DNA from: Actinomadura madurae
Lineage (GTDB): Bacteria > Actinomycetota > Actinomycetes > Streptosporangiales > Streptosporangiaceae
Direction of reading: 5' to 3'
Assembly: GCF_900115095.1 (NCBI RefSeq)
Contig: NZ_FOVH01000025.1
Coordinates: 51,779 to 115,778 of the forward strand
Length of the DNA stretch: 64,000 nucleotides
The notes under the pieces were generated by a model, which saw only the letters and a program-made list of their open reading frames with translations, was not told where the DNA came from and did no database searches. Below, in pieces: positions 42,369 through 51,045 of the stretch (within the stretch, counting starts at the first letter, position 1; each line of letters starts with the position of its first letter). A program made the position numbers and the translations under genes.

Positions 42369-43529
42369 ATGAGCACCAGAGTGACCGAACCGGCCCTGGA
42401 GGCGCGGGACGCGCCCGCCCGCCCGCCGCGCAGACGCCGCAGGATGATCGGCGGCGGTGCCGTCCTCGCGGTCGTGGCCGCCGTCGCGGCAGTCGCCGTG
42501 ACGGCTCCGTCCGGTGACGGCGGCGAAGCCGAGACGGCGACGGGCGGCGGGACGTCGCTCGTGGCGGTCCAGCAGGGCCCCCTCTCCTCGCAGGTCGGCC
42601 AGAGCGGGACGCTCTCGTACGCGGCCGGCGCCACCGGGACCCCGTACCAGGTGGTCAACCAGGCGAAGGGGACCTACACGCGGATGCCGGTGGCGGGCGC
42701 GCAGATCGACTGCGGCGAGACGCTGTACAAGGTCGACCAGAAGCCGGTGATCCTGGTCTGCGGAAGCGTCCCCGCGTACCGGGACCTGTCCGTGGGCGAC
42801 GACGGCAAGGACGTCCGGGCGCTGAACAGGACCCTGGTGGACGGGGGCTACGCCGAACGGTCCAGGCTCGATCCCGATTCCGGCCACTTCGGCTGGGCGA
42901 CCGCGGCGGCGCTGGAGAAGCTCCAGGACGAGCGCGGCGCCGACGTGACCGGCAGGCTGGACCTCGGCCAGGCGGTGTCCCTGCCCGGCCCGCTGCGGAT
43001 CGGCAAGGTGACGGCCGGGAACGGCACGGGCGCGGTCCCGGGCCGTCCGGTCATGGAGGCCTCGTCGAACCGGCGCGAGGTGGTCGTGAACCTCGACCCG
43101 TCCCAGCAGTCGGAGGTCAGGAAGGGCGACGGCGCGCAGATCACGCTCCCGGACAACCGGACCACGCCCGGGGTGGTGACCCGGATCGGCACGGTCGCGA
43201 CGTCCTCCGGAAAGGACGGCGCCGACGCGGCGCCCGCGACGCTCCCCATCTACATCACGCTCAAGCGCCCGAAGGACGCCGGGACGCTCGACCAGGCACC
43301 GGTCCAGGTGGAGATCACCACGGACGGCGTGAAGAACGCGCTCAGCGTGCCGGTCACCGCGCTCCTCGGGCGGGCCGGCGGCGGCTACGAGGTCGAGGTC
43401 GCGGCGGGGGACGGCGGCCGGACCCGGTTCGTCCCGGTCACGCTGGGGCTGTTCGACCATGCCAACGGGCGGGTCCAGGTCTCCGGCGCGCTGGCGGCCG
43501 GTGACCGAGTGGTGGTGCCGTCGACATGA
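42369..43529 (+). CDS. Periplasmic-adaptor-like protein with peptidoglycan-binding domain
   Basis: A 386-residue membrane-anchored protein: basic N-terminus, one helix (AVLAVVAAVAAVAVTAPS), a PG_binding_1 module (GKDVRALNRTLVDGGYAE; GWATAAALEKLQDERGADV) and a beta-rich region resembling membrane-fusion proteins (REVVVNLDPSQQSEVRKGDG; VPVTALLGRAGGGYEVEV; AAGDRVVVPST). In Gram-positives such adaptors join the MacB-like permease to the wall. It ends overlapping the ATPase gene by 4 bp. Confidence 0.87.
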   Translation: MSTRVTEPALEARDAPARPPRRRRRMIGGGAVLAVVAAVAAVAVTAPSGDGGEAETATGGGTSLVAVQQGPLSSQVGQSGTLSYAAGATGTPYQVVNQAKGTYTRMPVAGAQIDCGETLYKVDQKPVILVCGSVPAYRDLSVGDDGKDVRALNRTLVDGGYAERSRLDPDSGHFGWATAAALEKLQDERGADVTGRLDLGQAVSLPGPLRIGKVTAGNGTGAVPGRPVMEASSNRREVVVNLDPSQQSEVRKGDGAQITLPDNRTTPGVVTRIGTVATSSGKDGADAAPATLPIYITLKRPKDAGTLDQAPVQVEITTDGVKNALSVPVTALLGRAGGGYEVEVAAGDGGRTRFVPVTLGLFDHANGRVQVSGALAAGDRVVVPST

Positions 43530-44230
43530 GCGGGACGAACGTCATCGAGTTGGAGCGCGTCACCAAGATTTACGGTTCGGAGCCGCCCGTCCACGCGCTG
43601 CGCGGGGTGAGCTTCACCGTCCGGAGCGGGGAACTGGTCGCGATCGTCGGCCCGTCGGGATCGGGCAAGTCCACGCTGCTGCACATCCTCGGCACGCTCG
43701 ACCGGCCCACCGCGGGCACGGTGCGGATCGACGGGGAGGACGTCGCGGCGCTCACCGACCGCCGGCTCGCAGCCCTGCGGGCGCGCAGCATCGGCTTCGT
43801 CTTCCAGCAGTTCCACCTGTCCGAGCACACGACCGTCCTGGAGAACGTCGCCGACGGCCTGCTGTACGGCGGCGTCGGACGGACCGAGCGGCGCGGGCGG
43901 GCCGCCGAGGCGCTCGCCCGGGTCGGGCTGCAGGACCGGGCGGGCTTCCGGCCGAGCAGGCTCTCGGGCGGGCAGCGCCAGCGCGTGGCGATCGCCCGCG
44001 CCCTGGTCGGCCGCCCGGCCATCGTGCTCGCCGACGAGCCGACCGGGAACCTCGACAGCACGACGGGCGCGGCGATCATCGAGCTGCTGCACGAGCTCAA
44101 CGCGGGCGGCGCGACCATCCTGGTGATCACGCACGACGGCGGGCTGGCCGCCCAGATGCCCCGCCGGCTGCACGTCCTCGACGGGCGGATCGTCTCCGAC
44201 AGCGCGGCGCGCGAGATGGAGGGCGTATGA
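43526..44230 (+). CDS. ABC transporter ATP-binding protein (MacB/LolD type)
   Basis: A 234-residue ATPase: Walker A GPSGSGKST, Q-loop VFQQFHLSEHTTVLENV, signature LSGGQRQRVAIARAL, Walker B IVLADEPTGNLDS, H-loop VITHDG. The LADEPTGNLD form is typical of MacB/FtsE-like mechanotransmission ABC systems. Overlapping ATGA junctions on both sides tie it to the adaptor and permease. Likely export of peptides, lipids or antibiotics. Confidence 0.94.
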   Translation: MSGTNVIELERVTKIYGSEPPVHALRGVSFTVRSGELVAIVGPSGSGKSTLLHILGTLDRPTAGTVRIDGEDVAALTDRRLAALRARSIGFVFQQFHLSEHTTVLENVADGLLYGGVGRTERRGRAAEALARVGLQDRAGFRPSRLSGGQRQRVAIARALVGRPAIVLADEPTGNLDSTTGAAIIELLHELNAGGATILVITHDGGLAAQMPRRLHVLDGRIVSDSAAREMEGV

Positions 44231-45429
44231 GGCCGTCGGACCAGCTGCGCGTGGCCGGCGCCGGGATCCGGGCGCGCCGCCTGCGGGCCGCGCTGTCCGC
44301 GCTCGGGATAGCGATCGGCACCGCGGCGATCGTGGCGGTGCTCGGGCTGTCCGCGTCGTCCCAGGCCGGGCTGCTGGCACAGATCGACCGGCTCGGCACG
44401 AACCTGCTGACCGCCAACACCGGAAAATCGGTCACCGGCGGGACGGCGCAGCTCCCGGCCGCCGCGCCCCAGCGGATCTCCCATCTGCCCGACGTCGAGG
44501 ACACGGCGCACGCGGGCGCCATCGACGGCGCGAGCGTGTACCGCAGCCCGCTGATCCCGGCGATCAACACCAACGCCCTGAAAGTGGAGGCCGCCAGCCT
44601 CAACCTCCCCGAGGTGGTCGGGACCGGTGTGGCGCAGGGCCGCTGGCTGAACGCGGCGACCGAGCGCCAGCCGGTCACGGTGCTCGGGGCGCTCGCCGCG
44701 CAGCGTCTCGGGATCGACCGCGTCTACCCGGGGCAGCGGATCTGGCTGAAGAACCAGTGGTTCTACGTCGCGGGCATCCTGGAGCCCGCGGCGCTGTCGA
44801 CCGACATCGACACCAGCGCCCTGATCGGCTACCCGGCCGCGGAGCGCTACCTCGGCTACACGGCCGTCGACAAGGGCGCGGCGGTGCCCGGACCTCCGAC
44901 GACGGTCTACGTGCGGGCCCGGACGGACCGGGTCAACGCGGTGCAGGGGGTCCTCGCGCAGACCGCGAACCCCGAGGCGCCCGCCGACGTCGACGTCAGC
45001 CAGCCGTCGGACGCGCTCACCGCGCGGGCCGCCGCGGAGGGCGCGTTCGACAGCCTGTTCCTCGGGCTCGGGGTGGTGGCGCTGCTCGTGGGCGCGGTCG
45101 GGGTCGCCAACATCATGATCATCTCGGTGCTGGAGCGGCGGTCGGAGATCGGGCTGCGCCGGGCGCTCGGCGCGACCCGGGGGCACATCCGCACCCAGTT
45201 CCTGTCCGAGGCGGTGATGCTCGCGCTGCTCGGCGGGGTCGCCGGAGTCGCGGCCGGGGCGCTGACCACCGCGGTCTACGCGAGCGTCAAGGGCTGGGCG
45301 GTGGTGATCCCGGCCGAGGCGTGGGCCGGCGGGATCGGCGCCGCGATCCTGATCGGCGCGATCGCCGGGCTGCTGCCGGCCCTGCGAGCCGCCCGCCTCT
45401 CCCCGACCGAGGCGCTGCGCACGCTCTGA
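44227..45429 (+). CDS. ABC transporter permease (MacB-like, FtsX domain)
   Basis: A 400-residue permease with an N-terminal helix (LSALGIAIGTAAIVAVLGLS), a large extracytoplasmic MacB_PCD region (residues about 45-260) and three C-terminal FtsX helices (LGVVALLVGAVGVANIMIISVLERRSEIG; AVMLALLGGVAGVAAGALTT; AILIGAIAGLLPALRAARL). GLRRALGATRGHIRTQFL is the coupling-helix region. The start ATG overlaps the ATPase stop by 4 bp. It completes the exporter. Confidence 0.93.
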   Translation: MRPSDQLRVAGAGIRARRLRAALSALGIAIGTAAIVAVLGLSASSQAGLLAQIDRLGTNLLTANTGKSVTGGTAQLPAAAPQRISHLPDVEDTAHAGAIDGASVYRSPLIPAINTNALKVEAASLNLPEVVGTGVAQGRWLNAATERQPVTVLGALAAQRLGIDRVYPGQRIWLKNQWFYVAGILEPAALSTDIDTSALIGYPAAERYLGYTAVDKGAAVPGPPTTVYVRARTDRVNAVQGVLAQTANPEAPADVDVSQPSDALTARAAAEGAFDSLFLGLGVVALLVGAVGVANIMIISVLERRSEIGLRRALGATRGHIRTQFLSEAVMLALLGGVAGVAAGALTTAVYASVKGWAVVIPAEAWAGGIGAAILIGAIAGLLPALRAARLSPTEALRTL

Positions 45430-45494
45430 GCGTCAAGGAGCCGCCAGCACGCCTGGAAGGTGCCGCGGCCAACGATCACGAAAAGGAGAAGGCA

Positions 45495-46790
45495 ATGACC
45501 GATGACGGCGAATGGGACCGGCGTTCCGTCCTTCGGGGCGCGGCCGTGGTGGCAGGCGCCGCCGCGGCGGTGCCGCTGCTGGGCGAGGCCGCCACGGCGC
45601 GAACGGGGACCGATGACGCGGACGCGCTGTTCAAGGCCGGCAGGTTCGAGCAGGCCGGCCGAGCCTACGAGAAGATCCTGAAGACGGACCCCGAGAACGT
45701 CCGGGCGGCCCGCCAGCGCGGCTATGTCGGGCTGCTGAGCAACAGGTTTCCCGAGGCCGAGAAGTACCTCAGGATGGCCTTCGACCTGGCGCCCGACGAC
45801 AAGGAGACCAACCAGCTCCTGGGCGACTGCTACATCCGGCAGGACAGGTTCTCCCTCTCCGTGCCGCACTGGCGGGCGGCCGGCGGCGAGGTGCGCGCGA
45901 AATGGTTCGAGGCGCTCCGCGGTCAGGCGTATCAGATCCACGGCGACACGGCGCGGCTGCCATGGCAGCAGCTGGATCCGTCCGCGCTGGTGGAGGGCTC
46001 GGTCAACGGCGGACCGCCGAAGCGCTTCATGTTCTACACCGGCGCCCCGTGGCTCGGCATGTCGGCGGAGGTGGCCGAGGAGGCCGGGCTCACCGCCGTG
46101 GCCGAGCAGAAGATCGATTACCTGAACGGCACCGCATGGCAGTACTTCGGGGTGCTGGAATCGTTCAGGATGGGCGGCATCGAACTGCGCAACATCCCCG
46201 TGGAGTGGTCGGAGACGGACCAGGCTTCGCCCGGGGGCGCCAACGACGGCATCATCGGCACGTGGATCTTCTACCACCTGCTGACCACGTTCGACTACGC
46301 GGGCCGGTCGCTGATCCTGCGCCGCCGGACCCCCGAGGCGGCCGCCAGGGTGCGCGCCGAGGCCGCACGGGCAGGCGCCAAGCCCCTGCCGCTGTGGCTG
46401 GCTCGTGAGCATGCGGTGCACAGCAGGGGCAGCATCGCCGGCTCCGGACCCGGGGTGGTGGGCCTGTCCATCGGCGGAGCCACCGAGACCGCCGCGATCG
46501 TGTCCGAGGAAACGGCCAAGCGTCTGCGGGTCCGCACCGACTACGACCGCCCGATGGAGACCTTCGGCCACAGCCATCCCGTCGTCGTCTACCCCTGCTA
46601 CCCGAAGGAGATACGCCTCGGCAGCGCCACCGCCAAGGAGGTCTACTGCGGTGCGAACCCGACCATGCGGCCCGCCCCCAACGGGTTCGACACGCTGGGC
46701 GCCTTCTTCCACCCCTTCTACAAGCCCTACAACATCACCCTCGACTTCACCGACATGAACGTCTACATCGCCCGGGGCAAGGCCGCCTGA
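45495..46790 (+). CDS. Tat-exported TPR protein with degenerate retropepsin-like region
   Basis: A 431-residue protein: Tat signal (WDRRSVLRGAAVVAGAAAAV), TPR helices in residues 40-130 (DADALFKAGRFEQAGRAYEK; FPEAEKYLRMAFDLAPDD) and a region with the order of a tandem aspartic-protease-like fold. The first motif FYTGAPWLGMS (Tyr181-Ala184) occupies the DTGA site and GIIGTWIFYHLLTTFDYAG the second strand; a second copy, LSIGGATETAAIVSEET and AFFHPFYKPYNITLDFTD, follows. Both catalytic Asp positions are substituted, so it is probably a binding protein. It starts 65 bp after the permease, with AAGGAGAAGG ahead of ATG. Confidence 0.72.
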   Translation: MTDDGEWDRRSVLRGAAVVAGAAAAVPLLGEAATARTGTDDADALFKAGRFEQAGRAYEKILKTDPENVRAARQRGYVGLLSNRFPEAEKYLRMAFDLAPDDKETNQLLGDCYIRQDRFSLSVPHWRAAGGEVRAKWFEALRGQAYQIHGDTARLPWQQLDPSALVEGSVNGGPPKRFMFYTGAPWLGMSAEVAEEAGLTAVAEQKIDYLNGTAWQYFGVLESFRMGGIELRNIPVEWSETDQASPGGANDGIIGTWIFYHLLTTFDYAGRSLILRRRTPEAAARVRAEAARAGAKPLPLWLAREHAVHSRGSIAGSGPGVVGLSIGGATETAAIVSEETAKRLRVRTDYDRPMETFGHSHPVVVYPCYPKEIRLGSATAKEVYCGANPTMRPAPNGFDTLGAFFHPFYKPYNITLDFTDMNVYIARGKAA

Positions 46791-46803
46791 CCGCCGCGAC
46801 CGT

Positions 46804-46842
46804 ACGGGCGTCATGGCACCCCCAGGTAGCCGTGACGCCCGT
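46804..46842. terminator. Hairpin after TPR-protein gene
   Basis: ACGGGCGTCA (46804-46813) pairs perfectly with TGACGCCCGT (46833-46842) across a 19-nt loop, 14 bp after the stop codon. There is no T tract. Confidence 0.55.
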
Positions 46843-47007
46843 GCCGCCCCTTACGTCCGCAGGCCGGTTTCAATGAGGCGGCAGTGGCGGCCCGTTCGCA
46901 GGTTCGCGGTGGCGTTGGCACGGCAGCAGGGCGCGGATCGATCTGCTCGGCAACGGCGGACAGCCCCATGGGCCGCATCCGGTCCAAGTGACGTCCCGAA
47001 CGGGCCC

Positions 47008-47463
47008 TTACTGCCCGGCGCGGTGCATCTGCTCGGCCTTGCGCCAGCCTTCGTGGCAGGCGGCCAGGAAGGCCGCCTTGCCCGCGGGGAACTTGCCGCC
47101 GCCTTCGACACCCTTGACGTAGGACTTCTCGCAGAAGTTGGCCTGGGGCCGGTCGCCCATGGTGTAGCGCATGCCCGCCGCCAGCTGCGCCATCTTCAGG
47201 TACGTGTACTTCTTCCCTTCCGGGTCGATCATCACGATCTGCTTGCTGGTCGGCAGCTTGATCTTGGGCTTGGTGGTGGTCGGCGCGGGAGTCCCAGGGG
47301 CGCTCGTGGTCGGGGTGGCCTGCGCGGGTGCGGGCGTCGCCGTGGTCGCCGCCGTGGACGGTGCGGAGGACGAGCCGGCCGCCCCGGACTTGTCGTCCCC
47401 CTCGCATGCGGCGGCACCGACGAGAAGGAGGCCACCGAGAGCCAGGCGGATCGCGATGTTCAT
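47008..47463 (-). CDS. Hypothetical lipoprotein (151 aa)
   Basis: Unrecognised family. Residues 1-20 are a lipoprotein signal (GGLLLVGAAAC, Cys20), followed by about 45 residues of Ser/Thr/Pro/Ala-rich linker and a compact C-terminal domain (QIVMIDPEGKKYTYLKMAQLAAGM; RPQANFCEKSYVKGVEGGG; AFLAACHEGWRKAEQM) with two Cys able to pair. Surface-exposed. The ATG at 47463 starts the signal; reading further upstream gives no signal. Monocistronic. Confidence 0.7.
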   Translation of the reverse strand: MNIAIRLALGGLLLVGAAACEGDDKSGAAGSSSAPSTAATTATPAPAQATPTTSAPGTPAPTTTKPKIKLPTSKQIVMIDPEGKKYTYLKMAQLAAGMRYTMGDRPQANFCEKSYVKGVEGGGKFPAGKAAFLAACHEGWRKAEQMHRAGQ

Positions 47464-47634
47464 GGTCACGGAGGGACTCCGGGAGGCTGGGAGCGTGTGC
47501 GGACGGAGGCTAACAGAACCCGCGGACGCACGACCAGGCATTATGCGGCCCGCCGGTCGCTCGGGTGCGGGCGACGTTCCACCAAGCCGAGCCCCCGCAC
47601 GTTGACGGGCCGCCTCCCGGGGTAGCGGGGGACC

Positions 47635-48084
47635 ATGGACAGACTGACGCGCGGGCTGGCGGCCGGAGCGGCCGGGACCACCGCACTCAATTTGGTGACC
47701 TACCTGGACATGGCGGTTCGGGGCCGTCCGGCGAGCACCACGCCGGAGCAGAGCGTGGAGCGGCTGGCGGACGTGGCCGGCGTCGACCTCGGCGAGGGCG
47801 AGCAGGCCGAGAACCGCAAGGCCGGGCTCGGGCCGGTCCTCGGCTTCGGCACCGGGCTCGGCGCCGGCCTGCTGTTCGGTCTGGTCGCGGGGCGGCGGCG
47901 GGTTCCGCGGCCGGTCGGGGCGGTCGCGCTGACGGGGCTGGCGATGCTCGGGTCCAGCGCCCCGATGACCCTGCTGGGGCTGACCGATCCTCGCGAGTGG
48001 ACGGCCTCGGACTGGGCCGCCGACGTCATCCCGCATCTGGCCTACGGTGCCGTGGCCGCCGGCGTGTACGACGCCCTGCGCTGA
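47635..48084 (+). CDS. Hypothetical membrane protein (149 aa)
   Basis: A 149-residue protein with about three or four weakly hydrophobic helices (LAAGAAGTTALNLVTYLDMAV; GFGTGLGAGLLFGLVAG; GAVALTGLAMLGSSAPMTLLG; VIPHLAYGAVAAGVYDAL). It resembles widely distributed actinobacterial membrane proteins of unknown function starting MDRLxRGLxAGAAGTTALN. Divergent from the lipoprotein; no operon partner. Confidence 0.75.
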   Translation: MDRLTRGLAAGAAGTTALNLVTYLDMAVRGRPASTTPEQSVERLADVAGVDLGEGEQAENRKAGLGPVLGFGTGLGAGLLFGLVAGRRRVPRPVGAVALTGLAMLGSSAPMTLLGLTDPREWTASDWAADVIPHLAYGAVAAGVYDALR

Positions 48085-48436
48085 GCGCAGCCCCCGTCTA
48101 AAACGGGAAAATGGGATCTTTGTGGCAAATATGGCGGCTTGGTCATTGGGCATTGATCGCTACATGTCACTCTGCCACCCTTGTGCGTGGTCGCCGCACG
48201 GGGCCTGCTCTCGGACGCGGAGGCGCGTGGCTTCGCCGTGCGCCGGCGCGACGTAGACGCGCCTGAAGGTCATGCTGTGCCGGCTGTCCGTGCGCGGGCA
48301 CAACGACCGGAAGGACGACGCGGAGCATGATGCGGGGCCGGGGCGGTAGGCCGCCGAACGCGCGGTACGGCGGTGACCGAACGTGAGCTGGTGGAGGCGC
48401 AGCGCTTCCGCTGCCAGGACGTCCCAGACGCCCCCC

Positions 48437-49597
48437 ATGAGGTACGCGGCACCACCCCGGCAAGGCGGCTGGGGCGCACCGGCACAGGACGGCGGTCTCG
48501 CCTCCCAGGCCGGTCATGCCGGTCACGCCCCGGCGGGCCCTCCCGTCGCGACCCCGGAACCGAGCGCCTGGCCGGCCGTGTGCGAGCAGTTCTCCCAGCA
48601 GGTGCTGCTGCTGAGCGAGCAGCTCCGTCCCGCCATGGACCAGCTCGAAAGCGAGGAAGAGGACGCCGACCGGCTGCAGCTCCTCTACCAGGTCGACCAC
48701 GCCGTCACGCGGATGCGCCGCGCGGCGCGGGAGATGAGCGTCCTCGCCGGGGGCGGCTCGGCGGAGATGGGCGGGCACACCACCTCGCTCGTGGACGTCG
48801 TGCGGCTCGCCGAGTCGTCGATCGAGCGGTACACCCAGGTGGTCATCGGCAAGGTCGTCCAGCTCGCCGTGGTCCCCTACGCGTCCGATGACGTGGCGTC
48901 CCTGCTCGTCGTGCTGCTGGACAACGCGACCAGGTACTCGCCGTCCGCCGTCACGGTCAGCGCGCACCTCCTGGACAACGGCGCCGTCATGATGCGGATC
49001 GAGGACAAGGGCATCGGCATCGCCCCCGACCGGCTCCAGGCCATCAACGCGATGCTTTCCGGTCCCGTCCCGCCGATCGGGGCCGACACCGCCCGGCACA
49101 CGGGCTTCCCGGTCGCCCACCGCCTGGCGGCCAAGCACGGGATCGGCGTGGGTCTCGCGTGCCGCCCGGCGGCGAGCGGCTCCGCCCAGGGGACGGTCGC
49201 GATGGTCGTGGTCCCGCCCGCCCTGCTGTGCGAGCTGGCGGAGGAGCCCCTCGTCCCGCCCCGTCCGGCGGCCTCGGCCGCGCCGCATCCCGGCGGTGCC
49301 GTGGACCGGTCGCTGGCGCACCTGCGGGCGCCGGAGCGCGTGCCCGATCTCGCCGAGCCCGCCGCGCAGCCGCCGCTGTCCGCCCTGGACCCGCTGCCGC
49401 GCCGGGAGAGCATGAGCCTGCGGCGTTCGGAGGCGGCGCCGGAGGCGAGCGTGTCCCCGCTGCGCGCGGAGGGCGCGCCCGGCCGCGGAACGGCCGCCCG
49501 GTCGTTCGCCGAGGACCTGGAGGCCTTCACCTCGGGCGCTCCGGCGGCGGACCGGCACGAAGCCGACGATCCTCCGGAGGGACGAGCCGAACCATGA
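48437..49597 (+). CDS. Conservon sensor-like ATPase (CvnA type, short form)
   Basis: A 386-residue histidine-kinase-like ATPase. Dimerisation-like helices (LLYQVDHAVTRMRRAAREMSVLAGG) precede the HATPase (LVVLLDNATRYSPSAV; MRIEDKGIGIAPDRL); a long Pro/Arg-rich disordered tail follows. Usual CvnA proteins have N-terminal membrane helices and a NIT/sensor domain; none is present here, so this is a soluble short form. The start is uncertain: GTG at 48383 is also in frame and neither has a strong ribosome site. It overlaps cvnB by 4 bp. Conservons relay signals to the GTPase CvnD. Confidence 0.8.
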   Translation: MRYAAPPRQGGWGAPAQDGGLASQAGHAGHAPAGPPVATPEPSAWPAVCEQFSQQVLLLSEQLRPAMDQLESEEEDADRLQLLYQVDHAVTRMRRAAREMSVLAGGGSAEMGGHTTSLVDVVRLAESSIERYTQVVIGKVVQLAVVPYASDDVASLLVVLLDNATRYSPSAVTVSAHLLDNGAVMMRIEDKGIGIAPDRLQAINAMLSGPVPPIGADTARHTGFPVAHRLAAKHGIGVGLACRPAASGSAQGTVAMVVVPPALLCELAEEPLVPPRPAASAAPHPGGAVDRSLAHLRAPERVPDLAEPAAQPPLSALDPLPRRESMSLRRSEAAPEASVSPLRAEGAPGRGTAARSFAEDLEAFTSGAPAADRHEADDPPEGRAEP

Positions 49598-50043
49598 CCG
49601 TCAACGCCGACAACGGCCGGCCGCAGGGCCCGGAGGGGTTCGGCTGGCTGCTCAACGACTTCGCGGGCTCGACGCCGGGCGTCGCGCACGCGCTGCTGGT
49701 GTCCTCCGACGGCCTGGCGCTCGTCGGCTCCGGCCGGATGCCCGCCGACTTCGCCGACCCGATGGCGGCGATGACCAGCGGCATGATCAGCCTGGCGAAC
49801 AACATCGCCCGCCGGGTCGGGGAGAGCGGCTGCGAGCAGGTGATGCTGAAGTTCCCGGCGGGCCACTTCCTGTTCATGAGCATCGGCAGCCTGGCCGGGC
49901 TGGCGGTGCTGGTGTCCGAGGGCGCCAACCTCGGCGCGGTCGCCTACCGGATGGGCCGGCTCGTCGAGAGCGTCGGGCACGTGCTGACCCCGCAGATGCG
50001 CGACGACCTGCGCCGGATGTCGGCGGGGCAGGGCATGCCATGA
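49594..50043 (+). CDS. Conservon roadblock/LC7-domain protein (CvnB)
   Basis: A 149-residue roadblock/LC7 protein: GFGWLLNDFAGSTPGVAHALLVSSDGLALVGS, then IARRVGESGCEQVMLKFPAGHFLFM and LAVLVSEGANLGAVAYRMGRL. In the conservon CvnB acts as regulator (GAP-like) of the Ras-like CvnD. The ATG overlaps the cvnA stop (ATGA). Confidence 0.93.
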   Translation: MTVNADNGRPQGPEGFGWLLNDFAGSTPGVAHALLVSSDGLALVGSGRMPADFADPMAAMTSGMISLANNIARRVGESGCEQVMLKFPAGHFLFMSIGSLAGLAVLVSEGANLGAVAYRMGRLVESVGHVLTPQMRDDLRRMSAGQGMP

Positions 50044-50074
50044 GCCGCGCGATCCCCGTGACTGGAGGACGACC

Positions 50075-50413
50075 ATGACGGCCCATCCCTGGGTGCGGCC
50101 CTACGTCCTGACCGGCGGGCGGACCCGCGGGCGGCAGCACCTGTTCGTGCACACCCTGGTGTCGGGGAACGGCTACGACGCCGCGTTCGCCGCCCGGCTG
50201 CTGCCCGAGGCCCGCGCGCTGTACGACCGCGTGCACACCGTCGACGAGTCGGTGGCGGAACTGTCCGCGCATTGCGGGGTGTCGCTCGGAGTGACCCGGG
50301 TCCTGCTGAGCGATCTGGCGTCCGGGGGCCGGGTCGTGATCGGCTCCGAGATCTCCCCGTACGACCCGCGCATCCTGGAGAGAGTGATCGATGGTCTACG
50401 CGAGCTCGCCTGA
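50075..50413 (+). CDS. Conservon DUF742 protein (CvnC)
   Basis: A 112-residue DUF742 protein with a winged-helix-like core: VRPYVLTGGRTRG opening, VDESVAELSAHCGVSLGVTRVLLSDLASGGRVVI and ILERVIDGLRELA at the end. CvnC binds CvnB/CvnD in Streptomyces. It starts 31 bp after cvnB with GGAGGACG upstream and overlaps cvnD by 23 bp. Confidence 0.92.
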   Translation: MTAHPWVRPYVLTGGRTRGRQHLFVHTLVSGNGYDAAFAARLLPEARALYDRVHTVDESVAELSAHCGVSLGVTRVLLSDLASGGRVVIGSEISPYDPRILERVIDGLRELA

Positions 50414-51005
50414 CCGCCCGCCGCAGTCGCGTGCCTCGGCCAAGATCGTGATCGCGGGCGGGTTCGGCGTCGGCAAGACGACCCTGGTCGGCGCGGTCTC
50501 GGAGATCCCCCCGGTGAACACCGAGGCCTGGATGACGCAGGCGGCCAAGACCGTCGACCCGCTCGACGGCGACCCCGCCGGCAAGACGACCACGACCGTC
50601 GCGATGGACTTCGGGCGCATCACCATGGCCGCGGACCTCGTCCTGTACCTGTTCGGCACGCCGGGCCAGCCGCGCTTCTGGCCGATGTGGGACGACCTGT
50701 GCCGGGGCGCCAGCGGGGCGCTGGTCCTGGTGGACACGCGCCGGCTGGACGTGTCGTTCCCGGCGGTGAACTACTTCGAGAACGACTCCGACGTGCCGTT
50801 CATCGTCGCGGTCAACCTGTTCGACGGCCGGGCCTCCCATCCGCTCCCCGAGGTGCGGGAGGCGCTGGGGCTGCCGCCCGAGGTGCCGCTGACGACCTGC
50901 GACGCCCGCGACCGCGGCTCCGTGGCGACGGTGCTCACCGAGACCCTGACCCACACGTTGCACAGCACGGCCGGGCGGCGGTCCGGCGCCGTGACCACCC
51001 CCTGA
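50391..51005 (+). CDS. Conservon Ras-like GTPase (CvnD)
   Basis: A 204-residue small GTPase: G1 P-loop GGFGVGKTTLV, G2 in KTTTTVAMDFG, G3 LFGTPGQPRFW (the usual DTAGQ Ala replaced by Pro), G4 AVNLFDG in place of NKxD, G5 TCDARD. These changes are normal for the bacterial CvnD branch. The ATG lies inside cvnC; coupling to it is likely. Confidence 0.93.
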   Translation: MVYASSPDRPPQSRASAKIVIAGGFGVGKTTLVGAVSEIPPVNTEAWMTQAAKTVDPLDGDPAGKTTTTVAMDFGRITMAADLVLYLFGTPGQPRFWPMWDDLCRGASGALVLVDTRRLDVSFPAVNYFENDSDVPFIVAVNLFDGRASHPLPEVREALGLPPEVPLTTCDARDRGSVATVLTETLTHTLHSTAGRRSGAVTTP

Positions 51006-51045
51006 TCCCCCCTGATCCCCCGGGATCTCCGGCTAGGAGGACGCG

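Noticed and set aside
46855..46890. CGGTTTCAATGAGGC-like string resembling part of a CRISPR repeat
   Set aside because: It occurs once only; no spacing array and no cas gene in the window.
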